From the NCBI GenBank assembly GCA_947628555.1, contig CANRAI010000056.1, positions 1-7,981 on the forward strand: a stretch of 7,981 nucleotides of DNA, given 5' to 3'. Source of the DNA: an uncultured Clostridia bacterium. Its GTDB lineage: Bacteria > Bacillota > Clostridia > Christensenellales > Borkfalkiaceae. Positions 1 through 6,205 of this stretch are shown here, piece by piece; within the stretch, counting starts at the first letter, position 1; each line of letters starts with the position of its first letter. The translations under genes were made by a program, and so were the position numbers. The notes beneath the pieces were generated by a model, which did not search any database, was not told the origin of the DNA, and saw only the letters and a list, made by a program, of their open reading frames with translations.

Positions 1-48
1 AAGAAAGTCATAAGGTGTATGCAAACAGAAAATCGGCAGTAAATTTTG

Positions 49-77
49 TTGCAAAAGCTTGTTCCTTCTGTTAAAAT
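49..77 (+). promoter_or_regulatory. Candidate sigma-A promoter for the operon
   Basis: TTGCAA at 49-54 matches the -35 consensus at four of six bases. TAAAAT at 72-77 matches the -10 consensus at five of six. The spacer is the ideal 17 bases. Transcription would start near base 84, giving a leader of about 85 bases before the first ATG. It is the best promoter-like pair I found upstream of the eight-gene run. It rests on sequence match alone, and in an AT-rich leader chance matches are common. Confidence 0.45.
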
Positions 78-158
78 AGATTATGCGGGATAATTTTGAA
101 CCGCGACGGCGGATTTCACTGCCGCGTTAAAAAGTTATATCGTTAAAAATATTTCTTT

Positions 159-163
159 GGAGG
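159..163 (+). promoter_or_regulatory. Ribosome binding site that fixes the first start
   Basis: GGAGG lies five bases before the ATG at 169. A TTG at 157 is in the same frame but overlaps this Shine-Dalgarno sequence and has nothing suitable upstream. The ATG at 169 is therefore the better start. Confidence 0.75.
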
Positions 164-168
164 GATAC

Positions 169-1395
169 ATGGAAGAAGAGAAAGAGGGCGTCTCCATAGC
201 CGACGTATTCAAAGTAATTTTTTCGGAAAAATGGCTGACGCTGGTTATCGCCGTTCTGATTACCGTGGGAGGTACGCTCGGGCTGTATTTCGGTTATAAC
301 GCATACTCGACATACTACGTAAGCACATTTTCCGTAAGTTTTCCGGGCAGCGACGAATCTGTTCCCGTCTATCCCGACAACACGCCGTTCAACTATCGCG
401 ACATAATTTCGCGCTCCAACCTTTCGGGGATAAATTCCGACGAAAGATTCAAATCTATCGACGTGAAAGATATGTACGCTTCCAGCGCTTTAAGTATTTC
501 ACGCAACGACAGGGAATTATCGACCGACAAGCTTGAAACTACTTATACCATAAGGATAAAGGCAAAATATTTCGCTAACCAAAGCCAGGCGGAAGCGTTT
601 ATAGACGAGCTTGCCCAAACTCCCATGCGGTATATAAAAAAGCTTGCGGTGGATCAGGACTTGTATCTCAGCGACTACGAGAATACCGATTTTTACGAGG
701 ACAAGGTTGAGCTTCTGAATAATCAGGTCGATTATCTCGAATTAAATCTTAACACCCTGTCGCGTTTAACGGGCGGCACTTTGAAAAGAGATTGTTTAAG
801 GCTTATTACCCAATTAAGCCAATATAAGCAAAAGCTGGATACCGCAATTGGCGAAATGCGCGAGAATTTATACGTGCACAACATTGAACTGGTAAAAGAA
901 AATTATTCTTCGATGCTTATATCGCTTGAAAGCCGGCGCGAAAGCAAAAGGAACGAACTCAACCTGCTGTTCGGTAAAATGAACGAAGGCGACGCGACGG
1001 TCGATATAATGCAGACCTCTGAAAGAATAGAAACGCTCGCCAATGAAATAGCGGGGTTGGAATCGCGTATAACTATCTACAAGGCATATACGACGGAAGG
1101 GGCTGCGCTTAAATTAAATTCTGAGTTTTCGCAAAGACTTGCCGATTTAAACGCGCAACTGAAATCCGTAACAGACAGCTACGAAGGCAATCTTGCCCAA
1201 TATTATGCCGCTTCTTCTTTGGTGGCTTATGAGGGGGCGATTCATCCCGAAGGAAATCTGGGAATTATAGCAAGTATTCTGATAGCTCTTATCGCAGGCG
1301 TGATAATAGCCATGGTAGTCGGGTTTGTCGTAGGCTACTTAAAACTTTCCAAAGAAAAAAAAGCAGAAAAGAACGATAAGAAAGATGAAGAATAA
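169..1395 (+). CDS. Wzz-like chain-length determinant (polysaccharide co-polymerase) family membrane protein
   Basis: A 408-residue protein with the layout of Wzz-type polysaccharide co-polymerases. It has a short acidic cytoplasmic N-terminus, a first membrane helix at about residues 22-42, a large extracytoplasmic region, and a second helix at about 364-390 followed by a lysine-rich cytoplasmic tail. Residues of roughly 170-340 are rich in Leu, Glu, Lys and Gln with heptad-like spacing and probably form coiled coils. In known members this class sets the length of surface polysaccharide chains with a Wzy polymerase. The usual proline-rich stretch before the second helix is reduced here to a single HPEG, and there is no tyrosine kinase domain or adjacent kinase gene. 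The assignment rests on architecture, not on a diagnostic motif, so another two-pass coiled-coil envelope protein is possible. Its last 11 bases overlap bioY. Its G+C looks lower than that of the next genes. Confidence 0.6.
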   Translation: MEEEKEGVSIADVFKVIFSEKWLTLVIAVLITVGGTLGLYFGYNAYSTYYVSTFSVSFPGSDESVPVYPDNTPFNYRDIISRSNLSGINSDERFKSIDVKDMYASSALSISRNDRELSTDKLETTYTIRIKAKYFANQSQAEAFIDELAQTPMRYIKKLAVDQDLYLSDYENTDFYEDKVELLNNQVDYLELNLNTLSRLTGGTLKRDCLRLITQLSQYKQKLDTAIGEMRENLYVHNIELVKENYSSMLISLESRRESKRNELNLLFGKMNEGDATVDIMQTSERIETLANEIAGLESRITIYKAYTTEGAALKLNSEFSQRLADLNAQLKSVTDSYEGNLAQYYAASSLVAYEGAIHPEGNLGIIASILIALIAGVIIAMVVGFVVGYLKLSKEKKAEKNDKKDEE

Positions 1396-1945
1396 GAATA
1401 CTGTTGCCGCAAATATAGCGGAATGTGGAATTTTTGTCGCCCTGATGACTGCGGCGGCATATATTCAGATACCGTTTCCTCTTGTTCCGCTGACGTTTCA
1501 GACGGCGGTCAGCGTGCTTGCGGGTTTGCTTCTCGGCGCAAAAAAGGGCGCGGTAAGCATGTCGGTATATGCTTTTGCGGGGCTTGCGGGATTACCCCTT
1601 TTTTCTGCGGGAGGCGGCATATATTACGTTTTAAAACCGTCTTTCGGATATATCCTCGGGTTCATTGCCGCGGCGTTCGTTGCGGGAATTATAGCGGGCA
1701 AAGCCGACCTTCCCGTATGGCGCTATACGGTTGCGGCAATGGCGGCTTTCCTTGTGAATTACGCGATAGGAATACCTTATTGCATAATCTGCGCCAAATT
1801 TTTGGGCGTTGAAAATCTTTTAAATCTCCTAATTACGGGCAATTTGATTTATATGCCCAAGGACGCCGCTCTTTGCGCGCTTGCGGCGATACTTTCCCGC
1901 CGCGTTTGCCCTGCAATAGGCAGGGCGGTAAAGAACAGGCGTTGA
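1385..1945 (+). CDS. bioY: Biotin ECF transporter S component BioY
   Basis: A 186-residue, very hydrophobic protein with about six membrane helices, the normal size for BioY. This is the substrate-binding subunit that captures biotin and works with the shared EcfT and EcfAA' energy-coupling module, which is not encoded here. Recognisable family segments are PLTFQTAVSVLAGLLLGAKK near residues 35-54, the GLPLFSAGGG loop at 69-78, PSFGY at 85-89, and a late helix with VNYAIGIPY at 124-132. The family's C-terminal P-x-D-x-x-K pattern appears as PKDAAL at 158-163, so the expected lysine is a leucine. The start overlaps the preceding gene by 11 bases, which suggests coupled translation; only a weak A/G-rich sequence precedes it. 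No biotin synthesis genes or BirA-like operator are visible nearby. The family is clear, but biotin specificity is less certain because of the missing lysine. Confidence 0.88.
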   Translation: MKNKNTVAANIAECGIFVALMTAAAYIQIPFPLVPLTFQTAVSVLAGLLLGAKKGAVSMSVYAFAGLAGLPLFSAGGGIYYVLKPSFGYILGFIAAAFVAGIIAGKADLPVWRYTVAAMAAFLVNYAIGIPYCIICAKFLGVENLLNLLITGNLIYMPKDAALCALAAILSRRVCPAIGRAVKNRR

Positions 1946-1983
1946 CTTCACCGTAAAATGCGGTATATGCATATTATGATGGT
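1942..1983 (+). promoter_or_regulatory. bioY-alr spacer with a palindrome and possible internal promoter
   Basis: This is the only gap in the eight-gene run. It contains TTGACT at 1942-1947, a perfect 10-base palindrome ATATGCATAT at 1965-1974, and TATTAT and TATGAT at 1972-1980. A -35/-10 pair TTGACT/TATATG has a 16-base spacer, but the -10 match is poor, and the better -10 boxes sit too far away. No good Shine-Dalgarno sequence precedes the alr ATG at 1984. The palindrome could be an operator half-site pair or chance in AT-rich DNA. Confidence 0.25.
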
Positions 1984-2961
1984 ATGCAGAAAACGCTTGC
2001 GGTTATAAATTTAAGCAACTTAGTAAAAAACGCGCGCACCGTGCGCAATTTAATAGGCGAAAGAAAGTTTTATGCCGTCGTAAAAGCCGACGGCTACGGT
2101 CATGGCGGCGCGGAGATAGCGTCCGCTTTGGAGGACGTCGTTGACGGTTTCTGCGTGGCGATAACCGACGAGGGTGCGGCGTTGCGCCTTGCGGGAATCT
2201 CTAAGCCCGTATTAGTTCTGACGCCCCCTTTGGGCGTTGACGACGTTGCAAGGGGGGAATTTTACAATCTTTCATTTACCGTAAATTCCGCGCGAACCGC
2301 GCAAATGATAGGCGGCAACCCCTGCCACATAAAAGTCAATACGGGAATGAACCGTTTCGGATGCGGCGTTGAAGACCTTCCCGGGATTTTGAAAATTCTA
2401 TCTGCCGAACAGATAGAGGGAGTATATTCCCACTTATACGACCCTGCGGACGAAGCGGCAAGCGCGCGGCAGCTTGCCCTTTTCAACAGGGCGGAAAAGC
2501 TTGTAAAAGCAAAAAATCCGCATACAGTATCGCATTTAGCGGCGAGCGGAGGGATTTTTTTGGGCGGGAAATACTTGAAAGACGGCGTTCGCTGCGGCAT
2601 ACTTTTATACGGATATCCGCCGGAGGGCTTTACCGCCGTCGTTTCGCCCGTGATGAAAGTCTATGCCCGCAGGGCGCAGATAACCCGCTTTACGGGCGGG
2701 GGAGTCGGATACGTCCGCGCGCGGAAAAACTATAAAAATATAGGCGTTTATCGCCTCGGCTATGCAGACGGCTTTTCAAGGCGGGCGCCGTTGGGCGAAG
2801 GCCCGCTGTGCATGGATTCCTTTTTAAGCGTAGAAGGGGAAGAGCTTAAACTTGTTTTAAGCGACGCCGCCGCCTATGCCAAAAGGTGCGGCACTATCCC
2901 ATACGAGGTGCTGTGTTCCGCCGCAAAAAGGGCGGAAAGGGTGTATATATACGATGATTAA
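1984..2961 (+). CDS. alr: Alanine racemase, compact form
   Basis: A PLP-dependent enzyme that interconverts L- and D-alanine in the cytoplasm, supplying D-alanine for peptidoglycan. The N-terminal TIM-barrel motif AVVKADGYGHG places the PLP lysine at Lys34. Other active-site positions, aligned from memory to the Geobacillus enzyme, are all present: Arg124 in NTGMNRFG, His150 in the SHL segment, Ser188, Arg203 in VRCGILLYG, the catalytic Tyr243 in GVGY, Tyr260 in GYADG, CMD at 276-278, and Tyr307 in PYEV. The protein has 325 residues against about 370-390 normally. The shortening is in the C-terminal beta domain: Tyr243 to the CMD cysteine is 33 residues where about 46 is usual, and the tail after CMD is also about 28 residues short. 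An in-frame stop at 1954-1956 rules out a much earlier start. It overlaps the next gene by eight bases. The fold assignment is firm and activity is likely. Confidence 0.93.
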   Translation: MQKTLAVINLSNLVKNARTVRNLIGERKFYAVVKADGYGHGGAEIASALEDVVDGFCVAITDEGAALRLAGISKPVLVLTPPLGVDDVARGEFYNLSFTVNSARTAQMIGGNPCHIKVNTGMNRFGCGVEDLPGILKILSAEQIEGVYSHLYDPADEAASARQLALFNRAEKLVKAKNPHTVSHLAASGGIFLGGKYLKDGVRCGILLYGYPPEGFTAVVSPVMKVYARRAQITRFTGGGVGYVRARKNYKNIGVYRLGYADGFSRRAPLGEGPLCMDSFLSVEGEELKLVLSDAAAYAKRCGTIPYEVLCSAAKRAERVYIYDD

Positions 2962-3484
2962 AGAGGAATTAAGGGCGCAAATGAAGCTTGAACGCAAGGG
3001 CTTCACGGGCGGAGAAAGGCAGTCCGCGGACGGGGAAATTTTGAAAAATTTTCTTCGGGAATTTTCGCAATACGGCAGTTTTTTCATATACAACAACTTT
3101 TCTTCGGAAGCCCGCACCGACCTAATCATAGACTCGCTTTTGAAAGCGGGCAAGCGGATATATCTGCCGCGGGTAGAGGGCGCGGATATGTCCGCCGTGC
3201 CCTACGGCGAAACGAAAAAGGGCGCGTTCGGCATTTCGGAGCCGACGGGATTGCCTTATAAAGGCGAGATTGAGGTGACGGTTATTCCCCTGCTTGCGGT
3301 AAATTCCCGAGGGTTCCGTATAGGTTACGGAGGCGGATTTTACGACAGATACCTCTTAGGCGCGAACACCTTGAAAGTGGGCTTGGGCTATGCCTTTCAG
3401 CTGAGGGATTTCAAAGAGGACGCCTTTGACGTTCCTGTCGATAAATACGTGTGCGAAAAGGGGGTTTACGGCTTTGGAAAATAA
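2954..3484 (+). CDS. 5-formyltetrahydrofolate cyclo-ligase (MTHFS, YgfA/FAU1 family)
   Basis: The enzyme converts 5-formyltetrahydrofolate to 5,10-methenyltetrahydrofolate using ATP, returning a storage or by-product folate to the one-carbon pool. The protein has 176 residues, normal for the family. Diagnostic features are an N-terminal basic helix (KEELRAQMKLERK), SSEARTDLI at about 50-58, GKRIYLPRV at 66-74, KKGAFGISEP at 88-97, and the signature RGFRIGYGGGFYDRY at 119-133, which forms the phosphate/nucleotide site. The ATG at 2954 overlaps the alr stop by eight bases. The reading frame stays open upstream inside alr, but MIKEELR is where family members begin. A GAAAGGG sequence lies about 12 bases before this ATG, a long spacing that fits translational coupling to alr. 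The 3' end overlaps the next gene by 11 bases. Confidence 0.93.
   Translation: MIKEELRAQMKLERKGFTGGERQSADGEILKNFLREFSQYGSFFIYNNFSSEARTDLIIDSLLKAGKRIYLPRVEGADMSAVPYGETKKGAFGISEPTGLPYKGEIEVTVIPLLAVNSRGFRIGYGGGFYDRYLLGANTLKVGLGYAFQLRDFKEDAFDVPVDKYVCEKGVYGFGK
3458..3464 (+). promoter_or_regulatory. Ribosome binding site supporting a TTG start
   Basis: AAGGGGG inside the end of the preceding coding sequence lies nine bases before the TTG at 3474. No in-frame ATG comes before Met18 (3525), and using that one would remove a polar, charged N-terminal segment. This is the main argument for a TTG start. Confidence 0.55.
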
Positions 3485-4079
3485 TGCGGACAAGCGTTTG
3501 AAATTCCTGTACGAGGTCAAAGATATGCTTGCGGGCGCGGCGTTTCCGCTTATGTTGCAGCTTATTTTAAGCGTTTCTTTCATAGGCATGGCGACCGCCA
3601 TTACGGAGGACTTTGCGCTGTCCGTGGTAATGCTTATTGTGGGCGAGATTTTACTCTGCGCAGCGTATGTGATTTTCGGCAGGCAGAACGGCATAACCGC
3701 CGTAAGAAAGCTTGTGGTGCAGGCAAAAAAGCGGGATATAGGCACGGCGGACAAGCAGGCGCTGTGCGGTACGGGCGAATATTCGGCGTATAAGGGCTTT
3801 TTGATAGGCTTTATAACCTGTATTCCGTACGCTTTGGTCCAGCTTATTGAGCTTTGCGCGCACAACAACTTCTGTTACTTCCTTCTGCAATACGTTTTCG
3901 GCTGGGCTGCAATACCTTTTACCTACGCAAATCTTTCGGGTTGGCTGAATTTTTTATGGATAATTCTCCCCACAGCCGTGCACGGCGTAACATACGTTAT
4001 GGCCGCGCACAGGGAATGGGCGAAACAGCGCGAAATCGCGTCGAGGCAAATCGTTAAGGAAGAAAAGGATAAAAAATGA
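3474..4079 (+). CDS. Unrecognised five-helix membrane protein
   Basis: I do not recognise this family. Read from a TTG at 3474, the product has 201 residues. Hydrophobic stretches fit membrane helices at about 19-43, 47-68, 108-129, 133-152 and 157-178. A basic loop follows helix 2 (RQNGITAVRKLVVQAKKRD, 70-88), and the tail after residue 180 is strongly charged. By the positive-inside rule the 70-107 loop and the C-terminus would be expected in the cytoplasm; with a single short turn between helices 3 and 4 and between 4 and 5 that is consistent with an odd number of helices after the loop. Helices 3-5 carry several aromatic residues and prolines plus His130, His170 and His179, but no motif I can link to an enzyme or transporter class. 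It overlaps the folate gene by 11 bases and rsmD by four, so it is probably co-expressed with both. The context does not reveal a role. Confidence 0.75.
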   Translation: MENNADKRLKFLYEVKDMLAGAAFPLMLQLILSVSFIGMATAITEDFALSVVMLIVGEILLCAAYVIFGRQNGITAVRKLVVQAKKRDIGTADKQALCGTGEYSAYKGFLIGFITCIPYALVQLIELCAHNNFCYFLLQYVFGWAAIPFTYANLSGWLNFLWIILPTAVHGVTYVMAAHREWAKQREIASRQIVKEEKDKK

Positions 4080-4621
4080 GGATTATAAGCGGCAAATACC
4101 GCTCTTTGACGCTCGCGGAGTTTAAGGGCGGAGATATCCGCCCCACAGCCGACAGGGTGAAGGAGAGCCTTTTTAATATAATAGCCGCGCATGTGCCGTC
4201 TGCACGTGTTCTCGACCTGTTCTGCGGAAGCGGCGGGCTGGGGCTCGAATGTATTTCGCGCGGGGCGGCGGAAGTCGTTTTCAACGATTTTTCACTCGAC
4301 AGCATTGCCGTTCTCAAAAAAAATCTCGCGCGGTTAAAGGGCGAGGAAAATTACGAAATTTTCAATATGGATTTTGCGGATTGTCTGAATAAGTTGTCGG
4401 GTTCGTTCGGCTTGATTTTTTTGGACCCGCCTTACAAGCAGGAATCGGGCGTGCGCGCGCTTGAAATCATTGCCCGCAAAGGGCTTTTGGCAGAGGACGG
4501 CATAGCCGTTCTGGAACGCGACAGACCTTTTTCGGGCGAAATCCAAAAGCTTTCTTTATACGACGAACGCAAATACGGAATAACTTATCTCAGTTTTTTC
4601 AGACTGAAAGGTGAAATATGA
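4076..4621 (+). CDS. rsmD: 16S rRNA (guanine(966)-N2)-methyltransferase RsmD
   Basis: A SAM-dependent methyltransferase that in E. coli modifies G966 of 16S rRNA in the small subunit. The 181-residue length is typical. N-terminal RIISGKYRS and the substrate-binding RPTADRVKESLFNI at 22-35 are characteristic of RsmD. The SAM-binding motif I is VLDLFCGSGGLGLE at 45-58, where most relatives have FAGSGALG. ND at 70-71 is the acidic end of the next strand, and the catalytic DPPY is at 117-120. The start overlaps the upstream stop in an ATGA, with AAAGGA about six bases ahead. The end overlaps coaD in another ATGA. The rsmD-coaD pair is widely conserved in Bacillota (ylbH-ylbI in B. subtilis), which supports both calls. 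Confidence 0.95.
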   Translation: MRIISGKYRSLTLAEFKGGDIRPTADRVKESLFNIIAAHVPSARVLDLFCGSGGLGLECISRGAAEVVFNDFSLDSIAVLKKNLARLKGEENYEIFNMDFADCLNKLSGSFGLIFLDPPYKQESGVRALEIIARKGLLAEDGIAVLERDRPFSGEIQKLSLYDERKYGITYLSFFRLKGEI

Positions 4622-5124
4622 AAAGGTGCGTGTTTTCGGGCACTTTCGACCCCCCTACGACGGGTCATAAAAAAATTATAGAAACCTGCCTTGCCCTATT
4701 TGACGAGGTGGTGGTCGCCGTGATGATAAACACCTGCAAAACGCCTTTGCTTTCCGAAGAACAGCGTAAATTTCTGCTTGAAAAGCTGTTCGAAAACGAA
4801 AAACGTGTGCGCGTGGAGATATTCGAAGGCGCGGCGGTGGATATTCTTGAAAAGGAAAACACCCCTTTTTATGTGCGCGGAGTGCGCAACACGATAGATT
4901 TCGAATACGAAAACGCCAATTTTTTCGCAAACAAAAAGTTGAAAAAGGACATAATAACGCTGTACGTTCCCGCCGAACAGGACAGCCTGCAAATAAGCTC
5001 TACCCTCGTGAAAAATTCGGTTAAATTCAAAAAGGCGTATGCCGATTACGTGCCGGCGGAAATTTTAAAGGACTTCGAGCAAATGCTGCGCGCCGTAAAG
5101 CGCGGGGAGGGAGATAATGTTTGA
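4618..5124 (+). CDS. coaD: Phosphopantetheine adenylyltransferase CoaD
   Basis: It transfers AMP from ATP to 4'-phosphopantetheine to make dephospho-CoA, the penultimate step of coenzyme A synthesis. At 168 residues it is slightly longer than the usual 160 or so. The nucleotidyltransferase motif appears as GTFDPPTTGH at 8-17, including Thr9 and His17. Lys41 corresponds to E. coli Lys42, RGVRNTIDFEYE at 87-98 supplies Arg87 and Arg90, and ISSTLVK at 126-132 matches the ATP-binding ISSSxVR motif. The region after it lacks the usual glycine pair but keeps the VP of the last helix. It follows rsmD through an ATGA overlap with AAGGTG five bases ahead, and it overlaps the DAHP synthase gene by eight bases. 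Confidence 0.95.
   Translation: MKRCVFSGTFDPPTTGHKKIIETCLALFDEVVVAVMINTCKTPLLSEEQRKFLLEKLFENEKRVRVEIFEGAAVDILEKENTPFYVRGVRNTIDFEYENANFFANKKLKKDIITLYVPAEQDSLQISSTLVKNSVKFKKAYADYVPAEILKDFEQMLRAVKRGEGDNV
5106..5110 (+). promoter_or_regulatory. Ribosome binding site of the DAHP synthase gene
   Basis: GGAGG within the end of coaD, six bases before the ATG at 5117. It supports this start despite the eight-base overlap with coaD. Confidence 0.7.
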
Positions 5125-6139
5125 AAAACAGCTGAAAATTCCCGAACCCGGGGAAGTGATAAACGAGGCGCCCCTGCCCGAAATCCTTAAAAAAATCAAG
5201 GCGGAGCGCGACAAACTTATCGCCGACGTAATCACGGGCAAAAGCGATAAAATGCTTGTAATAGTCGGACCGTGCTCCGCGCACGAGGCTGCGCCCGTGC
5301 TGGATTACGTAGAGCGCCTCGGCAAGCTTAATTTAAAAGTCAAGGATAAGCTTGTGCTTGTGCCAAGGGTATATACGGGCAAACCGCGCACCCGCGGCGT
5401 GGGATATATGGGCATGTTTTCGCAGCCCGACCTTACCAAATCGCAGGATATACCCAAAGGGCTTAAAGCCATGCGCGAGCTGAACTTAAAGGTCATAGAG
5501 GTTAGCGGGCTTACCGCCGCGGACGAAATGCTGTATCCCTCGGACGTGCATTATATAGAGGATTTGCTTTCTTACTTTGCCGTGGGCGCGCGTTCCTCGG
5601 AGGACCAGCTTCACCGCTGCGTGGCAAGCGGATTAGACGTGCCCGTCGGCATAAAAAATCCTACGGGCGGTTCTTTGGAGGCGATGCTTAATTCCGTTTT
5701 CGCCGCTCAGAGCGGACAGATTTTCAAATTGAACGGCTGGCAGGTCGCAACGCATGGCAATCCGCTTGCCCATTCCATTCTCCGCGGCGCGTCTGACGGG
5801 TGCGGTAACGATACGCCCAACTTTCATTATGAAACGGTGATGAAGGTTGCGGAAGGCTATAAAAAAGCGGGACTGAAAAATCCCGCCGTGATAATAGACG
5901 CCAACCACTCGAACAGCGGCAAAAAATTCAAAAGCCAGATACGTATCTGCGGCGAAGTTATGCTAAACCGCGGTTACGACGCGGATTTCAAAAAGATAGT
6001 CAAGGGCTTTATGATAGAAAGCTTTCTTGAAGAGGGCTGCCAGACGGAGGACGTAGTTTACGGCAAATCCATAACCGACCCCTGCCTCGGCTGGGAAGAT
6101 ACCGAAAGACTTCTTTTGGATATTGCGGAAAAAGCGTAA
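5117..6139 (+). CDS. Class I 3-deoxy-7-phosphoheptulonate (DAHP) synthase, AroF/AroG/AroH type
   Basis: It condenses phosphoenolpyruvate with erythrose 4-phosphate to DAHP, the entry step of the shikimate pathway. At 340 residues it is close to the 350 of E. coli AroG. Metal ligands expected by alignment are present: Cys53 in GPCSAHE, His264 in DANHSNSGKK, Glu301 in MIESFLEEG and Asp321 in KSITDPCLGWED. PEP-contact positions Arg84, Lys89 and Arg91 (RVYTGKPRT), Arg159 (GARSSEDQLHR), Lys180 (VGIKNPTGG) and Arg223 (LRGAS) are also there. The wording RVYTGKPRT...QPDL and DANHSNSGKK resembles the clostridial branch rather than the enterobacterial one. At 97-99 it has YMG where I recall YKG in relatives. 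AroG Ser180, part of the phenylalanine site, corresponds to Asp174, so feedback specificity cannot be read off. No other shikimate genes are in the window. It is the last gene of the + strand run. Confidence 0.94.
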   Translation: MFEKQLKIPEPGEVINEAPLPEILKKIKAERDKLIADVITGKSDKMLVIVGPCSAHEAAPVLDYVERLGKLNLKVKDKLVLVPRVYTGKPRTRGVGYMGMFSQPDLTKSQDIPKGLKAMRELNLKVIEVSGLTAADEMLYPSDVHYIEDLLSYFAVGARSSEDQLHRCVASGLDVPVGIKNPTGGSLEAMLNSVFAAQSGQIFKLNGWQVATHGNPLAHSILRGASDGCGNDTPNFHYETVMKVAEGYKKAGLKNPAVIIDANHSNSGKKFKSQIRICGEVMLNRGYDADFKKIVKGFMIESFLEEGCQTEDVVYGKSITDPCLGWEDTERLLLDIAEKA

Positions 6140-6205
6140 AGGTATTTCGGCATTATCAAAGTTTTCGTATTATTAAAAAGGACTGCATTTTTTAAAAGCG
6201 CGGTT
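6140..6205. other. Convergent intergenic gap with a weak AT-only hairpin
   Basis: This spacer lies between the ends of the DAHP synthase gene and ylbJ. TTAAAAA at 6173-6179 can pair with TTTTTAA at 6189-6195 around a nine-base loop. That gives a symmetrical stem with A and T tracts on both strands. The stem has no G-C pairs and would be unstable, so it is at best a weak bidirectional terminator. No better terminator is visible between these two genes. Confidence 0.25.

Larger units (their letters stand above)
1..168 (+). other. Non-coding leader upstream of the operon
   Basis: No convincing gene is visible here. Two frames are open from the left edge for a short distance, to a TAA at 40-42 and a TAA at 72-74. 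Either could be the last codons of a gene that begins outside the window, but neither tail is recognisable. The stretch holds a promoter-like pair at 49-77. Downstream of it is an imperfect hairpin: bases 104-110 pair with 121-126 around a bulged A at 106, with a ten-base loop. The hairpin is followed by TTAAAAA rather than a T run, so it is not a good intrinsic terminator. Its role, if any, is unknown. Confidence 0.5.

Noticed and set aside
104..126. Hairpin in the leader as a terminator or riboswitch
   Set aside because: The stem is short with a bulged base, is followed by TTAAAAA instead of a T run, and the leader is too small for any riboswitch class I can recognise.
157..168. TTG at 157 as the start of the first gene
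   Set aside because: It overlaps the GGAGG that serves the ATG at 169 and has no binding site of its own.
2876..2953. Earlier start for the folate cyclo-ligase inside alr
   Set aside because: The extra residues (Cys-, Pro- and Gly-rich) have no counterpart in the family, and MIKEELR matches the normal N-terminus.
3356..3868. 170-codon open frame on the - strand
   Set aside because: It is antisense to two supported genes, has an atypical Ser/Ala/Lys-rich composition, and shows no recognisable domain or binding site.
6173..6195. Intrinsic terminator between the convergent genes
   Set aside because: The seven-pair stem is entirely A-T, so it would be too weak for a confident call; it is noted only within the gap entry.
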